64,000 nucleotides of DNA from Phoenix dactylifera (Eukaryota > Streptophyta > Magnoliopsida > Arecales > Arecaceae), in assembly GCF_009389715.1 (NCBI RefSeq), contig NC_052409.1:3833775-3897774 (forward strand), written 5' to 3'. Below, piece after piece: positions 36,501-48,600 of the stretch. Below the pieces are notes generated by a model. That model saw nothing but the letters and a program-made list of their open reading frames with translations. It did not search any database and was not told the DNA's origin. A program made the position numbers and the translations under genes. The stretch's first letter is position 1. Each line of letters starts with the position of its first letter.

Positions 36501-38620
36501 AAACCATGGCTTTGAGGTTGTCACGTTCTTATGGACATGACGGCCAAAACGCATTACACGTTCCAACTAAATTGGATTACATAGAAGACCACGGATTGGA
36601 CGGTCGACGTCATCGCGCTGGGATGGTGACCAACTCTCGAGGTGGGGCCATAATACTATCGACGGCAGTTGATCATGGGCCGGGCTTTAGCAAAATATAA
36701 AATTTTAAATATATCCAGGATCCGACGACAAATGAAGAGAGTTGGGGCCGAGATCCAACCAATGATCAGCTCTAATCATGATGAGTCTTCACAAGCTCTA
36801 GTCCCCACATCAGGCCTGGCTTATGCTGTTCATAATCACATTTGCAAGCGTAGATGTAATCTTGCAAGATAGATTAGGGCTAAATACTAAGATACACCTA
36901 AGACATGCAACAAGAAGTAAAAAAACATAGGGAGCTAATAATTAGAGAAGGATAGGGCTAGTTTGATCCAAGTCCAAAGCCTTGAGAAGCCAAAACAGAT
37001 CCTTCTACTTTCCCAGGCCAACCCTAGCACTTGCTGGTTTTCATATGAACTCGCCATAGAATTATTTTACATTTATGTCATTTCAGCAGGCCAAAAAAAT
37101 TGGCAGCTTTGAGCTGATCCATTTGTTGTTAGGTATCTTTCAGATTTTGCTTGATCTTCCATATTATGCCATAATAGGATAATCGAAGTATGATGCATCT
37201 ACATTCTAGCTAGCTATTTTAGATGGATCCTGAATTGTAATAGATAGTATATAAGCAGACTCAGCCCATAGCTATGTAGATTAGGAGAGATTACAACACA
37301 AGTCCGAACTGACCATGGATCAATTATGATGCTTGTGATTAGATTTGAATAATTTTAGAATATTCTTAGCTTAGTGAGGACACTAATACTCAAACAGGTG
37401 AACTATGTATGGATTTGTATGGCCGTATGTTTGATCCCATATTGACCATGCACTGGATAAATCTTATGTATTTATTCAAGATTAAGAAACTCAAATAAAA
37501 CTTTTTGGCTAAGCTTTTTGGCAAAATTCAAGATTGCGATAACATGATTGGGGCTAGGCAATGCAGAATTGTAGGATAAAGCACCAAATGATTGGTGATA
37601 TATGAAAACAAAGGCTTTTTTAACACTGGTGTGGTATGCCAAAGCACGATAACGATCATTATTTATAACGTATAATAACAAAAAATGAGTATAATTGTTT
37701 AAATCATTATTTATTGAATAAAAAATATTTATTTGGCTGGCATTGAGATTTTGAGCTCTTAGCATTATTTGGTCCAAAAGCATCAAATATAGTTCTTCTC
37801 TTTATTATGTGATGATTATTATATTGAAATATTCGGTGACAAATAGCTGCCATTGAATTTTAAATATTAGTTCATTTTGCATACATTTTATTTTTTAGAA
37901 AAAAAGATCAGATTTGATGTTTGGACTAGTCACTTTTGTCTAGAAAATGAAAGATCTATTTCATATACTGTTAAATTGAAGTTTTTGAGTGCTTCTCTGC
38001 TCGTGAAGGCTCCAAATCTTTTAAAGTTATTTATTTTTTAATAAAAAATCATTATTTTTCCCTGATTATTTTTTTATTTTGTTGTTTATATATAAAAAAT
38101 AATGACCATGTTATATCTTATCCCAGATATAACCAATTAAAACTTTTAGTTTAAACACATGAAAGAAGGAAGTTTAATGGCTTGTTTGGATGAAGAGGCT
38201 AAAAATTTTATATAATTAGTATGCTAGTCAGTACAAATAGCAAAAATCATAGAATTATAAACTGAGCTAGATTTTTTTTTTTTTGCTTATGGGATCGAGT
38301 TGGTCTAGTTTATTGCCACCTCTAAATATTTATGGGTATAGATCTAGCCCAGTTCGTAAGCTTATAATTTTATTGGTTGTACCGGCCTAATCCATGAATC
38401 TTATAAGATTTTCAGCCTAATCATCCAAATAGAGCTAGAAGGAATGATAGGGTGGATTTCTCTTCTTCAAACTGTTTTTTTAAAGATAATTTGTTTCTTT
38501 TACAAGATAATTTATCTTGTTTCTTAAAAAGTAAAGATTTAGTCCTGAATATTTAAATCCAATGGGGGCTCCTTAGTCTAAATAAATAAATAAGGTTTGG
38601 TGACCGGACTGCCCTGATCG
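36500..38620. other. AT-rich intergenic DNA, nothing recognised
   Basis: No coding region or element end is supported. Long A/T tracts dominate 37790-38110. Confidence 0.35.
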
Positions 38621-38634
38621 ACACAATGTGAATT

Positions 38635-39000
38635 AAAAACCCCGGTGCGCGTATTAGTGGGCGAGCGGCGGGACCGCCACTTCCGCACCAAGGCGACGGT
38701 CACGCGATGTCGGATTGGATGACGTGGCCAAATGCACGCCTACAATTGCCGCGTGTGAAGTGTTGGTTGGGCTATTCGTCCCGGTCGGAAAACGAGGTCA
38801 CGCTGACATCATGCAACTAAAAGGCCACGTGATGGATTCCGATTTGTAAGTGGTGGTGGGTACGCTGTCATTCTGCCCGCGCACCACCCGGGCTGTTTGT
38901 TGGGGACAGGTGGCTGCCATGATTGGTCGGTGCAGTTGCATGTTCTCGGCCTGTCAAAATGTAGTTGGTCTATAAACCATCGATTAGTCACCTGCATGGC
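38635..39000. promoter_or_regulatory. GC-rich island with ACGT-core motifs, no attached gene
   Basis: The block is clearly more GC-rich and CpG-rich than its flanks. It contains TGACGTGG (about 38719) and GCCACGTGAT (about 38824), which match ACGT-core sites of plant bZIP/bHLH factors (G-box/ABRE type). No coding frame follows on either strand before the LINE at 39.3 kb. It may be a displaced or decayed promoter, or part of a transposon. Function is inferred from motifs only. Confidence 0.3.
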
Positions 39001-39049
39001 CAACTATAGAAATAGCACCAAATAAAATGTTATCTCTGATACTTGAAAA

Positions 39050-39120
39050 TATTCTATTTTTTGATTTTATTAGATGTATCGTACTCGCCCGTCCGAGCAT
39101 AAATAAAAAGAGAAAAAAAG
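39050..39120 (+). mobile_element. Short LINE tail fragment, plus strand
   Basis: TTTTTTGATTTTATT followed by a GTATCGTACTCG-type stretch and an A-rich end closely resembles the 3' end of the nearby LINE (TTTTTTGATTTTATT then GTATTCGTACACGTAC at about 41180-41220). Only about 65 bp is recognisable, so this is either a separate short insertion or shared 3' sequence. Confidence 0.4.
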
Positions 39121-39294
39121 CCTTCGACCATTTTTTTTTACTTCTAAATAAATTTTATCTATTTATTTAATCATACTTTTCTAAAAAAAAAAATACGATA
39201 CATCACGCCCATCACCCATCGCCGGTATGCGAAGGATGGTTTATTCTTAGGCCGTAGACGGCAGAGCACCCCCATGCACGAGATACCGGGAGGC

Positions 39295-41236
39295 AACCAA
39301 GAGCGATGCGACAGGAGATCAGAGGGATTCTGCAGATACCGGAGCAGGAGGAGCCACTGACCTACCTGGGTGTTCCGATTACAGGCCGCAGACTACGAGT
39401 AGCAGAGTGCTCCCACCTGGTGCAGCGGGTGGAGAGCAGGTTGGAGGGGTGGAGAGCGGCTTCCCTGTCCATGATGGGGAGACTGACCTTGATCAGATCG
39501 GTGTTGGGGTCCATGCCAGTATACCTCATGGCCAACACCGTGGTTCCGAAGGCGACTCTGCTAAGGGTCGAGCGACTGCTGCGATGCTTCCTGTGGGGGT
39601 CTTACGGCGGAGGTCGCGGAGTGCACTTGGTGGCTTGGGAGCATGTCTGCCGGCCCACTAGCATGGGCGGCCTCGGAGTGCAGTCCCTACTGGAGCGGCG
39701 CGAGGTTCTCATTGCTCGGCATGCAGCTCGCTTCCTGCTAGAGCCACACGGGCTGTGGAGTCAGGTGATGGCGGCCAGATATGGCCGTGAGGTCTCAGAG
39801 GCGGCATGGAGAGGGCGGCGAGTCTCCTTCATGTGGCGTGAGATTGGGAGGTACTTGCCCTTGGTGTCGGCGAACACCAGATGGCTGATTGGTGATGGGC
39901 GGAGCATTGATGTGACTGCGGACCCATGGGTGGACACCGTCCCACTGAGGTGTTGGCCGACTATGATCGATGTTGAGGCAGTGGAGGGATTGCGGGTCTC
40001 CGATCTTCTTGCCCCAGGAGACTCAGCATGGGATGATGATAGGCTGCGACAGTTGTTCGGAGGACACCTAGCTGAGAGGATCCGGTCCCTTCCAGTGCCA
40101 GGTTGTGGGGGGGCTGATGTCAGGGTTTGGGGCACCTCTTGCCGGTCCAGTGTCAGACTGGGAGACCTTGCCAGAGTTATCCAGCAGGAGCATGAGTCGG
40201 GCCAGGATTACACTTGGATCTGGAGGTCCGGGCTTCACCCGAGGGCGGCACTCTTCCTTTGGAAGGTGGCATGGGATCGCCTTCCGACGGGGGCAGTGCT
40301 GAGTAGGCGCGGTTGGGGGATCCCTGCGGAGTGCGGGACATGCAGTGTAGAGGAGTCGGTCGACCACGTGCTCTTTCAGTGTTCGTGGGCGAGGTCGGCA
40401 TGGTTGTGGGCTGGGTTCCCGCAGGGGGTTTGGCGTGGGAGGCCTCAGTTTTTACGGATGATGCAGCAGTGGCTGGCCCGGCCGCAGATATGTCAGGAGG
40501 CTATTCGAGCGACCTGCACAGTACATCAGATCTGGCTGGCGAGGAACGCCCGCACCCTTGGTGAGCGCAGGGTGTCACCGAGGTTCGTTGCAGAGCTCGC
40601 GCGAGTACAGGCATTGGAGTTCAGGGCCTCTTCAGATAGACCTCTGACAGCTCGGGACACCTGGGGTTCCTTCTCTGCTTCGGCAGCTCCTCAGCTGGTG
40701 TTCTTCACCTGGGAGCCCCCACCTCCGAGTTTCCTCAAGGTCAACTTTGACGGATCGGTCCTGGATGGAGGTTCGCGTGGCGGTGCGGGTTTTGTGATAC
40801 GGGACCCGCACTCCAGAGTGGTGGCAGCAGGTGGCTGTCAGTTGTTCGGCACATCAGTTCCCGGGGCAGAGCTACGAGCTGCTTGGGCAGGTATTCGATG
40901 TGCGAGGCAGGTACTGCAGGCTGGATCGATTGTACTGGAGGGCGACTCGGCTACAGTCATCAGCTGGATCCGGGAGGGGCTGAGGGGTGAGGGCTTAGAC
41001 CACCCCTTGGTTCGGGATATTGGGATGATGTGTGGGGTTGGGGTGGCCATCCAGGCCAAGCATGTATTCAGAGAAGCCAATGGGGCAGCCGACTGGGTGG
41101 CTGCCTTCGCGGCTCATCATTCAGGGTACACCTTTTGGCTGGGGGAGAGAGACTTGCCACTGGCTCTCCGTGAGCTAGTGTTTTTTGATTTTATTGAGTG
41201 TATTCGTACACGTACTGTATGAGAACCCGTTTTCAG

Positions 41237-41267
<31 letters not shown>

Positions 41268-41278
41268 AAGAGCGATGC
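39295..41278 (+). mobile_element. 5'-truncated L1-type LINE insertion with 13- to 15-bp target-site duplication
   Basis: AACCAAGAGCGATGC is found at 39295-39309 and again at 41264-41278, directly after a run of about 28 A. The inserted body is therefore about 39310-41263. It contains the C-terminal part of the LINE ORF2 protein and a short 3' UTR ending ACCCGTTTTC before the tail. Truncation removed the 5' UTR, ORF1, endonuclease and the core of the reverse transcriptase. The exact duplication, long tail and open frame point to a recent insertion. The leading AA of the right copy could also belong to the tail, leaving 13 certain bases. Confidence 0.95.
39306..41222 (+). pseudogene. LINE ORF2 C-terminal fragment: RT end, zf-RVT and RNase H
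   Basis: An uninterrupted 638-codon frame. Residues 1 to about 150 are the end of the LINE reverse-transcriptase region (EEPLTYLGVPITGRRL, SRLEGWRAASLSMMGRL, GGLGVQSL). Residues about 300-370 form a zf-RVT domain (HPRAALFLWKVAWDRLP, CGTCSVEESVDHVLFQC). Residues about 476-612 are an RNase H domain with the four acidic catalytic residues in place: D482 (VNFDGS), E522 (GAELRAAW), D547 (LEGDSATV) and D596 (GAADWVA). The catalytic YADD part of the reverse transcriptase is missing through 5' truncation, so the element cannot mobilise itself. The apparent start ATG at 39306-39308 lies in the duplicated target DNA, so the frame is open by chance at its left end. Confidence 0.92.
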
Positions 41279-43790
41279 ATTGGGAGTCCCTCGACCAAAA
41301 GCGTGAGCTCGACCGAACCGATGAACACCGCTGCATTCCGGCACATGTGTGGTCAGGCACTTTTATTTTCATCCACATAGTACACATAGAGATAATCATC
41401 AATTAAGGATGATATTGGCACTTGTTTAGCAGCTAAATCGAAAAATCTAAGCTTCCCACCATAGAAATTTTGGACCCTCCTTGCGGTCCACCTATGGAGC
41501 TTTTCAAAATCACCCCGATTGAAAGATATTTTGATTATCTAATTTATTTTTTTGTCCTTTCTGGATTGGTCGTACAACCATATTTTAACATATTTTTTAT
41601 CAAGTGGGCAGTGATGAAACATTCTTCTGAGATAATTAGTTCATAAAAGAACTCGTTTGATTTGTAGAAATAATTTTTTTTTAAAAAGTAATACAAAATA
41701 TCCTAAAAGAAATAATTTTACAGCATTATATCTAAAAGCTTAAGAATACTTTTGGTAAAAAAATATTCTAATTTTTATGAGTTAAAAATTAGACTTGAAT
41801 TTTTCTATTCTATCAAATATGAGAACTTTATTTTTATAAAAAAAACTACTTATTTATTTATTTATTTTTTTGAAAACTTCAACAGTGCATTTCTGTTTTT
41901 TTTTTTTTATTGACCATACTTTCTTCATCTTTTTTGGGTGAATCAAACAACTTCAAAGTAGTTTGTTTGGTCTATTTGCCCCATGAGGGCTAATTGGCAA
42001 AATATATAAGCAAGCATGAAAGAATCCAAGCTAGAAGAAAAAGAAGGATTAGGACTTAAAGCCTCAGGTTGCCCTAGCTCGTGGGGCAGCCAGGTAGGGC
42101 CAATCTACCGGACACTATAAAAAGATAATGAAGGCGGCTATCTCAGTCATAAAGTACATTTTATGTATGAGCCATAATTGACCCAATCCTTGACTCTTTT
42201 TTTCTTCTTTCCAAGTTTGCTGAATGAAATGAAAAGAGACTTACTGCAGTTTGCTATATGCGACTCTCGCCCAGAGAATTACCAATTTAACCACAGTTAA
42301 GTATCATTTTTCTTTTGTTTTTCTGCCCTTTGTAGGAGAGTTAAGGATCAATGGAATTCACTGAACTACTACTATCCTTCAGCATCCTTGTTCATGAATT
42401 CACTGAACTACTACTATCCTTGTTTTTCCATGGGGATGTATGTCAGACTCTCTCCTTAAGTAGTGTCCATAACTTGTGCTTCAAGGTTTTACAGCATGGA
42501 CTACATACAGATTTAATTCATGAATCTATTGGGGAACAATCATTAAACAATGCTTTTAATTGCTGGTGGGATGCATGCATGCATCATCACTTTTAATCCT
42601 GCTGTGTGTAGTACACGTCTTTTGTATTATTTCCTCTAGTAAACGATGTTTGAGATACTAAGTGGCGCACTAGTGGATGGTGGTAGTTAATATGTAAATA
42701 GGGTGGCACTGTCATAACTTCGAACTGAAGTGTACTTAATTGCTGTTTTTTGATCCTAGGTTTTTAATAGTCAGCGTCAATTTTGTGGTCCCAGTCAATG
42801 TTTGGTGAATCAAGACATTAATAACTCGATCATGACTTAACTAATATATGTCCGTTGTAGTTATCCATATAATATTTTATAGGCTCATGTAAGCACATAA
42901 CAGTGCCTTCTTCAGGTGTGTTTATAATATCCCCCAAAGCTAGAAAGATCGCTTGTGATTTGTTGTTGATGTTGTCGCTATTCGACGAGCTTATCTTAAA
43001 ATAATTACAAGATAATCTTAGCAATTGTCAAAATTAATTGAAGCAACCTTGAACCCTTTTGGTCGTAGTTAGATGAAGATTTTGCCCATAGATCTTCCTC
43101 GTGTTAAAGAAAATAGTTGTCTTTTTTCCTTACAGCTATATAATATCACAATCAATCAATTTTTTCCGTATGCACATCTATAACTTTGTCTTTTTATGCT
43201 TTATGAGAGTATAATTCGATGACTTAAGTTAGAGGGAGAATAATGAAGGATCTCGAGTAGCCATTGGATATCATAATGTTCGGAGTTGATTATTCGAACA
43301 TAACCATTTTTTCTGGCCATCCATTGATTGTTATTTTAGTATGTTCAAGGCTAGAATTTATATCAAAGGAAGTTTTGTTAATTCTCACTTATATGTGTTA
43401 AAGATAGATGCTTCGTTAAATGACTGAAAACTTGGCACAAAATTTTACAAGTATAAATAAATAAACATATAAGTTTTTTTTTCAACTTTTGTATAAGTTA
43501 TAATTAGTCTTATATCTAGAAAAAAAATGCGAATCTAAGCACCCCAAAATATTTAGACCACTCTAATTTGTCACTATACATTTGCAGAAAGATTAGACTC
43601 TAGGTAGAACGGTCAAAGCATAAGCCACCGCTGGCAATAATAATGGACGACTCCAAGAAATTGTTCTCAAAACAAAAGCTAAACACATCTAACACAAGTG
43701 ATTTATGGCTAAACACATGAATAACCTGCTACTCCTTCAATCCCTCTGGCATCAAAATACAACCATTTGCTTCTAAGTCTCTAAACCCCT
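41279..43790. other. Intergenic DNA with a possible short MITE-like segment
   Basis: Around 41645-41965 CTCGTTTGATTTG on the left and GAATCAAACAAC on the right form a weak inverted pair around AT-rich sequence; I cannot confirm an element. At 42351-42418 a segment of about 40 bp (GAATTCACTGAACTACTACT onward) is duplicated. No gene is supported. Confidence 0.3.
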
Positions 43791-43796
43791 CATCAT

Positions 43797-44015
43797 TTTT
43801 TTTTTTTTGGTATAACGGCGGCTCACAGTGTGGATGCAGCCAACAAAATCAGAAAACAGAAATCTACATAAAGATCCTGAATGGCACAGACCCACTGTCC
43901 ATCCATACGAAGTCTTCAGAGTGAGAAGCCGCAAATAAAGCAACTTAGCTAGTAGCAACGTTGTCTTTCAGTAGACGTTCATAATCTGATGAAAATTGTA
44001 CACCTTCAACAATCT
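43797..44015 (-). mobile_element. LINE 3' fragment, minus strand
   Basis: A T run (43797-43809) is followed by GGTATAACGGCGG, GGATGCAGCCAACAAAATC and GAAAACAGAAATC, matching the LINE 3' ends at 20.2 and 22.4 kb. The word CCCTCATCA lies near the left junction and again near 44075, a possible but unproven target-site duplication. The fragment lies just upstream of the BRO1 gene leader. Confidence 0.55.
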
Positions 44016-44189
44016 GCGAATACCACGCCGGCCGGCTCTCAAAATCCAACTATTTTTCTGTGCAGCAAAAACCTCCCTCATCAAGATCTCAATCATTCCG
44101 CCAGCCTAGCGCAAGCCGGATTATTGCGTGCACCGCGTGCACGGTCACGCTCGCCACCCCAGCCTTTTAAAGCCTCCCGCTTGGGCGCC

Positions 44190-45630
44190 ATTTGGACGCT
44201 ACCCGATTCTCGCTCTCTCTCTCTCTCTCCTTCTCCGAGACGGCTCTAAGAATTTGCCAAGAATCCCCCTCCCCATTTCTAGGGTTTCTCGATCCCAATT
44301 CTCTTGCTTTCTCCCTCGATTCTTCCCGCCGGCCCGCGAATCCAGGGTATCCGTTTGAGTGGATCTCGAGGCGGTGGCCTGCCGTCTCGACCCGATCCTT
44401 CTACAGGAACTAGCCCAGAAATGAGATCCGGATCGTCTTATTGCAGTGTAATCTCTCTCCCTTCGTTATCTTCTGTTTCTTGGACCGTTTCCTGTCTCGA
44501 TTCCTCTGGTTCCATTCTAGATCGAGTGAATTATGATTGTTTCTGGTTTGCTTGGGATCCATTCTGGGTCGAATTGTCTCCAAGATTGGATCGTTCTCAC
44601 TCTGTAGACTCGTTTTTTTTGCAGCGAGAGATACATTTAAGAATTCTGGTGGATAATTCGCTTGCTTGGCGATGGTGTTGGATTTGTTTTTCGTTTTTTC
44701 AGGACGATTGCTTGGATCGACTTGTTTGGAAGTCTTTTACTCGAGTTCAGTTGGACTCTTAAAGTATTCTAAAGATTAATAAAGGTTGTCCGTTTTTTCA
44801 AGTTTAACGTCCTGCTTTCCTTTTAAGTTTTGTTTTCCTCGAGGAATTTATTAGAACCTATATGCGTAGGTCAAGTTGTAAGCATTTGTTTCCTGTCTGA
44901 TGACCATCAGCCAAAGGAACTAATCCATCTCATCACGCCTTTTGTTTTTCTTTCCTCCCTTTTTGTTGATTTGTCTTGTGACGTGTGAAATACTTGTGCA
45001 GAGATCAAGCATTGCTCAAACGGCTCAATTTAGCTTCTGAAACGCAGAAGAAAAGGTGAGCGTGATAGTTGTCCTACGAGCTTGGAAAGCAAGTCTTTGT
45101 ATGTTCTTGACAAATTAATTCTGATGTAATGTCTGTGAGTCACCTAGTGCTTTGTTGGTTGGCATTTATTTAATCTCCCCTGTAAGTGGTTTGACTAGGC
45201 GGTATTCATGCAACGTATCATCTCTGTCCTATGAGGATTCCATTGATCTGGGATTGTTAAAGTGAGTTGTCCGGTAGATTTTGGACATATTTTTGCTTTA
45301 ATTCAGAGGTGCGTTGTATTCCTGAATGTTAGGGATCACCTTTTTCTTCTTCTTCTTCCTCTCCAATTTTATTTTTGTGTCAGGATCCTCCTTGCAATTG
45401 TCAACTCCAGGGTTTTATCCCATGCGTAATCTATGGATGCCATGAGGATTCCCTTAACTGTTACAAAAGCAAAGTGAATTGTATAGTAATCTTTAACTAC
45501 CCTACCACTTTTATGGTCTTGATTGTATCATCTTGTTTATCTATTCTTATTGCTTTTAAAGGATTTCTAATGTCGTTTTTTTAATTTTCTTGTTAGCTTA
45601 AGTTTCATTTGCAGAAATAAGTTCCAGGAT
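44190..45630 (+). promoter_or_regulatory. Probable promoter and 5' untranslated exons of the BRO1-domain gene
   Basis: A (CT)n run at 44212-44229 and a GC-rich stretch up to about 44450 look like a plant leader. A plausible short non-coding exon is 45002-45055, between an acceptor CAG and the donor AG|GTGAGC. The coding exon then begins after the acceptor TTTGCAG at about 45614, 17 bases before the ATG. Small upstream frames exist in the first exon. The exon limits are inferred from splice signals alone. Confidence 0.45.
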
Positions 45631-48600
45631 ATGGGTTGCCTGGCATCAACACCGAGAGGTGCAGGTGGAAACAGAAGACGATCAGGGACTGCTGTGGAGG
45701 TGGCTGTGTTTGTACCAGGATTACGCATCCCTAAAAGTGTTGACTTATCTCAGCCATTGGCTAACAGCTTGTCAAGAAATTTAGTGGAACGCCTCTCAGC
45801 TCTGAGAACTCGCATAGTCGTTATGGCTGCCCAAGAGGCACCAACTGTGACAAAGCCTAGACGGAAAACAGCTACACAACATGGTTTGCACTTTGCAGCT
45901 TTGCAGTTTTCATGCTGTTTTTGTTTCAGCCAGTTTAGGTGGGAACATACCTAATAAGTAGTTTTGGTGCCTGCAGGAGGTTCTTCATTGGCTGATCTTC
46001 TGCAGGCGTTGGAGGATTACTTGCCAGTGCTACTGGGATTGGTGAAAAATGGTAGTTTAAATGATGTAGTTTTGATGATTTGACTTTGTAATTTTCATTT
46101 ATTTTCGACACTCAAACCATATCTATCAGTTTGTTTTTAACTCTTGACAGTTGCATGAACTATACTTTACAGGAAGTCAGTCAAAAGATAAGGTACAATT
46201 TGTGTGGGTTAATCAGGAGGATGATGCAGAGGTTGGCCTCCATACCATTCTATAATCATGGGATATTTTCTTTGATGAGAATAGGCAGGATTGATGGCTG
46301 ATACTGATAACTATCTTTTTCAGGAAACAGGCATCGCAAATGCTTGGTATGAGGTGTTGTCAGTTCTACATCTGATGGCTATGCTGTGTTTATCTGAAGC
46401 CAATTCTTTGCTTCTTCCTAAAATGTCCAATGATGGTTATCGGCTAAAGGTATCTGAAGGTGGGTGCTTGGTTCTAGCTTGTGGGTAACATAAATTATCA
46501 TCATCTTCCATCCAGTGTTTGCACTATTTTTTGTGCATCTTCCGTTATGACTTAACATGCCCTCACTCAGTTGAGTATACCCATTTTAATGAAAACACAG
46601 ATTGCTTTCAAAGCTTAATAAAAACCTAGGATCTAATGTCCATATCATATTAAATTCATGTCATGACAACTTCACTTTGTTCCCATGCAGATTTTTTTCT
46701 TTTTGGCTAACTTAATACGGATAACGTGAAATCATCCCCAGCTACTGAATAATTGGGCTGATCATTTACTTTATGAGTCGCGTAATCTCACTCATCTAAA
46801 TATACTTGTAATTTCATAAAGCATGATCCTAACCATTTTCTCGTTATCATAGGCCACGTTTTTCCTATTATTATAATTTTATATCATCTTAGGGTGGCCT
46901 TGGCACAACATTAAGGCTGCTCCATTTTAACCTAGGTATTGTGGGTTCAAAACACTGAAAAAGCCTCTTCGGATGTGGGGGATAAGGCTGCATACATTTG
47001 ACCCTTCCTGGACTCTGTAGCGGCAGGAGCCTCATGCATTGGGACACCCTTTTTTGATAATTTTATATTTTCTGACTATTGGAAATACATGCATGTTGAT
47101 GATGTTGGTAATGCAACTTATGATCATCATTTTGTGCAACTTTGTTGCAGAGGACAAACGAACCTCCATTGATATTTTCTTAAAGGCAGCAGGGTATTTG
47201 GATTGTGCTATTCAGCATGTTCTTCCTCAAATTCCTCCTGAGACAAGGTTAAAAAATCATGAGCTCTTTTTAACTGTCAAAGCTTGATCAAATTTTATGA
47301 ACCTCTTTTTTCCCCTTATAGAGCTTGTGTAGAATCTAGGATTTCTTCTATGGTGTTTGTATTGTTTTGGAGCTAAGGATGTCTGACATTTTCATTACTG
47401 CTACGACTTGCAGGAAAGATCTTCCACTAGACCTAGCCGAAGGAGTGCTGCGAGCACTTTGCATGCAAGCATTGGGTCAGGTACGAACTCTTCAATGTCT
47501 GTTGGTACATTATATGCTATTTGGGCAATAATTCTTGAGTTGGTGCTGTCATTCTTCAATGTCTGTTGGTAATTGCTAGGTATGACATTTGTTCTGGTGG
47601 CCATATTATCTCTAGACTCATTGAGCTTAGAATATAATATGGGATTAAACTATTCATGATGTCAATATGCCTTTCTTTTTATTTTATTAATATCGCGGTC
47701 CATCTTAAAACTTGTGTCTTAAAGGCATGCTTGCTGAAAGAATGGATTTTTAGAAGGGCCATTGTTATGAAATGAGACCAGGAGACTCAGTCCCATGTTC
47801 TTAAACTCATTAACAGAGTTTCAGGTAGTATGTGCTCCAGTGCTGATAGGGAGGGTTTGAGTGATTTCATGTGCTCTAGGGCTGACACGGAGAATTTGAG
47901 TGGTTCTAAAGTGTGTTTTGGTAGTGAATCTGGTATCCTAAGTGATCTAAAAGAACCCTTTTTATTTTACGATGAACAAAACAAAAATATGTCATAATAA
48001 TCACACAGATTTTTGTTAGGGTGTTGGGGACAAGGTTCATGGTAGGACGTATTGGAGAAACTATTTAAAATTATAATCAGCTACCTATGGTGTATGATTT
48101 GGTTGTTGGACAACAAATGCAGCAGAGATGACAGTCTCAGGGTAAACATATAGTAAAGATAGAATTGATGAGAATCATGAGATCAATACAAGGAAATAAG
48201 GGGAAGTTTAAAAGTTGCGTCGAAAGGAAAATAGGTTTCAAATATGCATATTGAGATACTTTGGTCATGTAAAATGAAGAGCAGAGGCCCCTGTGAGAAA
48301 GGGAATGCAGATGTAACAATAGAAGGGGAAGGAGGAGGCTTTGGCTCACCAAAGCAGCTTGATTTAATTGTAGATGTAGAGTTTGATAAGGTGTGAATGT
48401 TGAAAATGGAAGTGGGATAGACCCAATACATTTGGGATATGAACTGTTATATATGTAATGACACAATATGGAGTAGAGAAAGAGTCAATAGTGACAACAT
48501 ATAGAGTAGATAGAGAGTCAATAGTGCTCGCAGCAGCAGGTTAGATTATACAAGCCCCATTTTTGTTGTTTTTACTTGCGGTCTGTTGTATCATTTATAA

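Noticed and set aside
44304-44762. 152-codon plus-strand frame upstream of the BRO1 gene
   Set aside because: It lies across the probable leader exon and first intron and has no recognisable domain. It could at most act as an upstream ORF.
46891-46960. Nuclear tRNA gene
   Set aside because: Box A and box B words are present, but the sequence continues as an Au SINE with target-site duplication and does not fold as a tRNA by eye.
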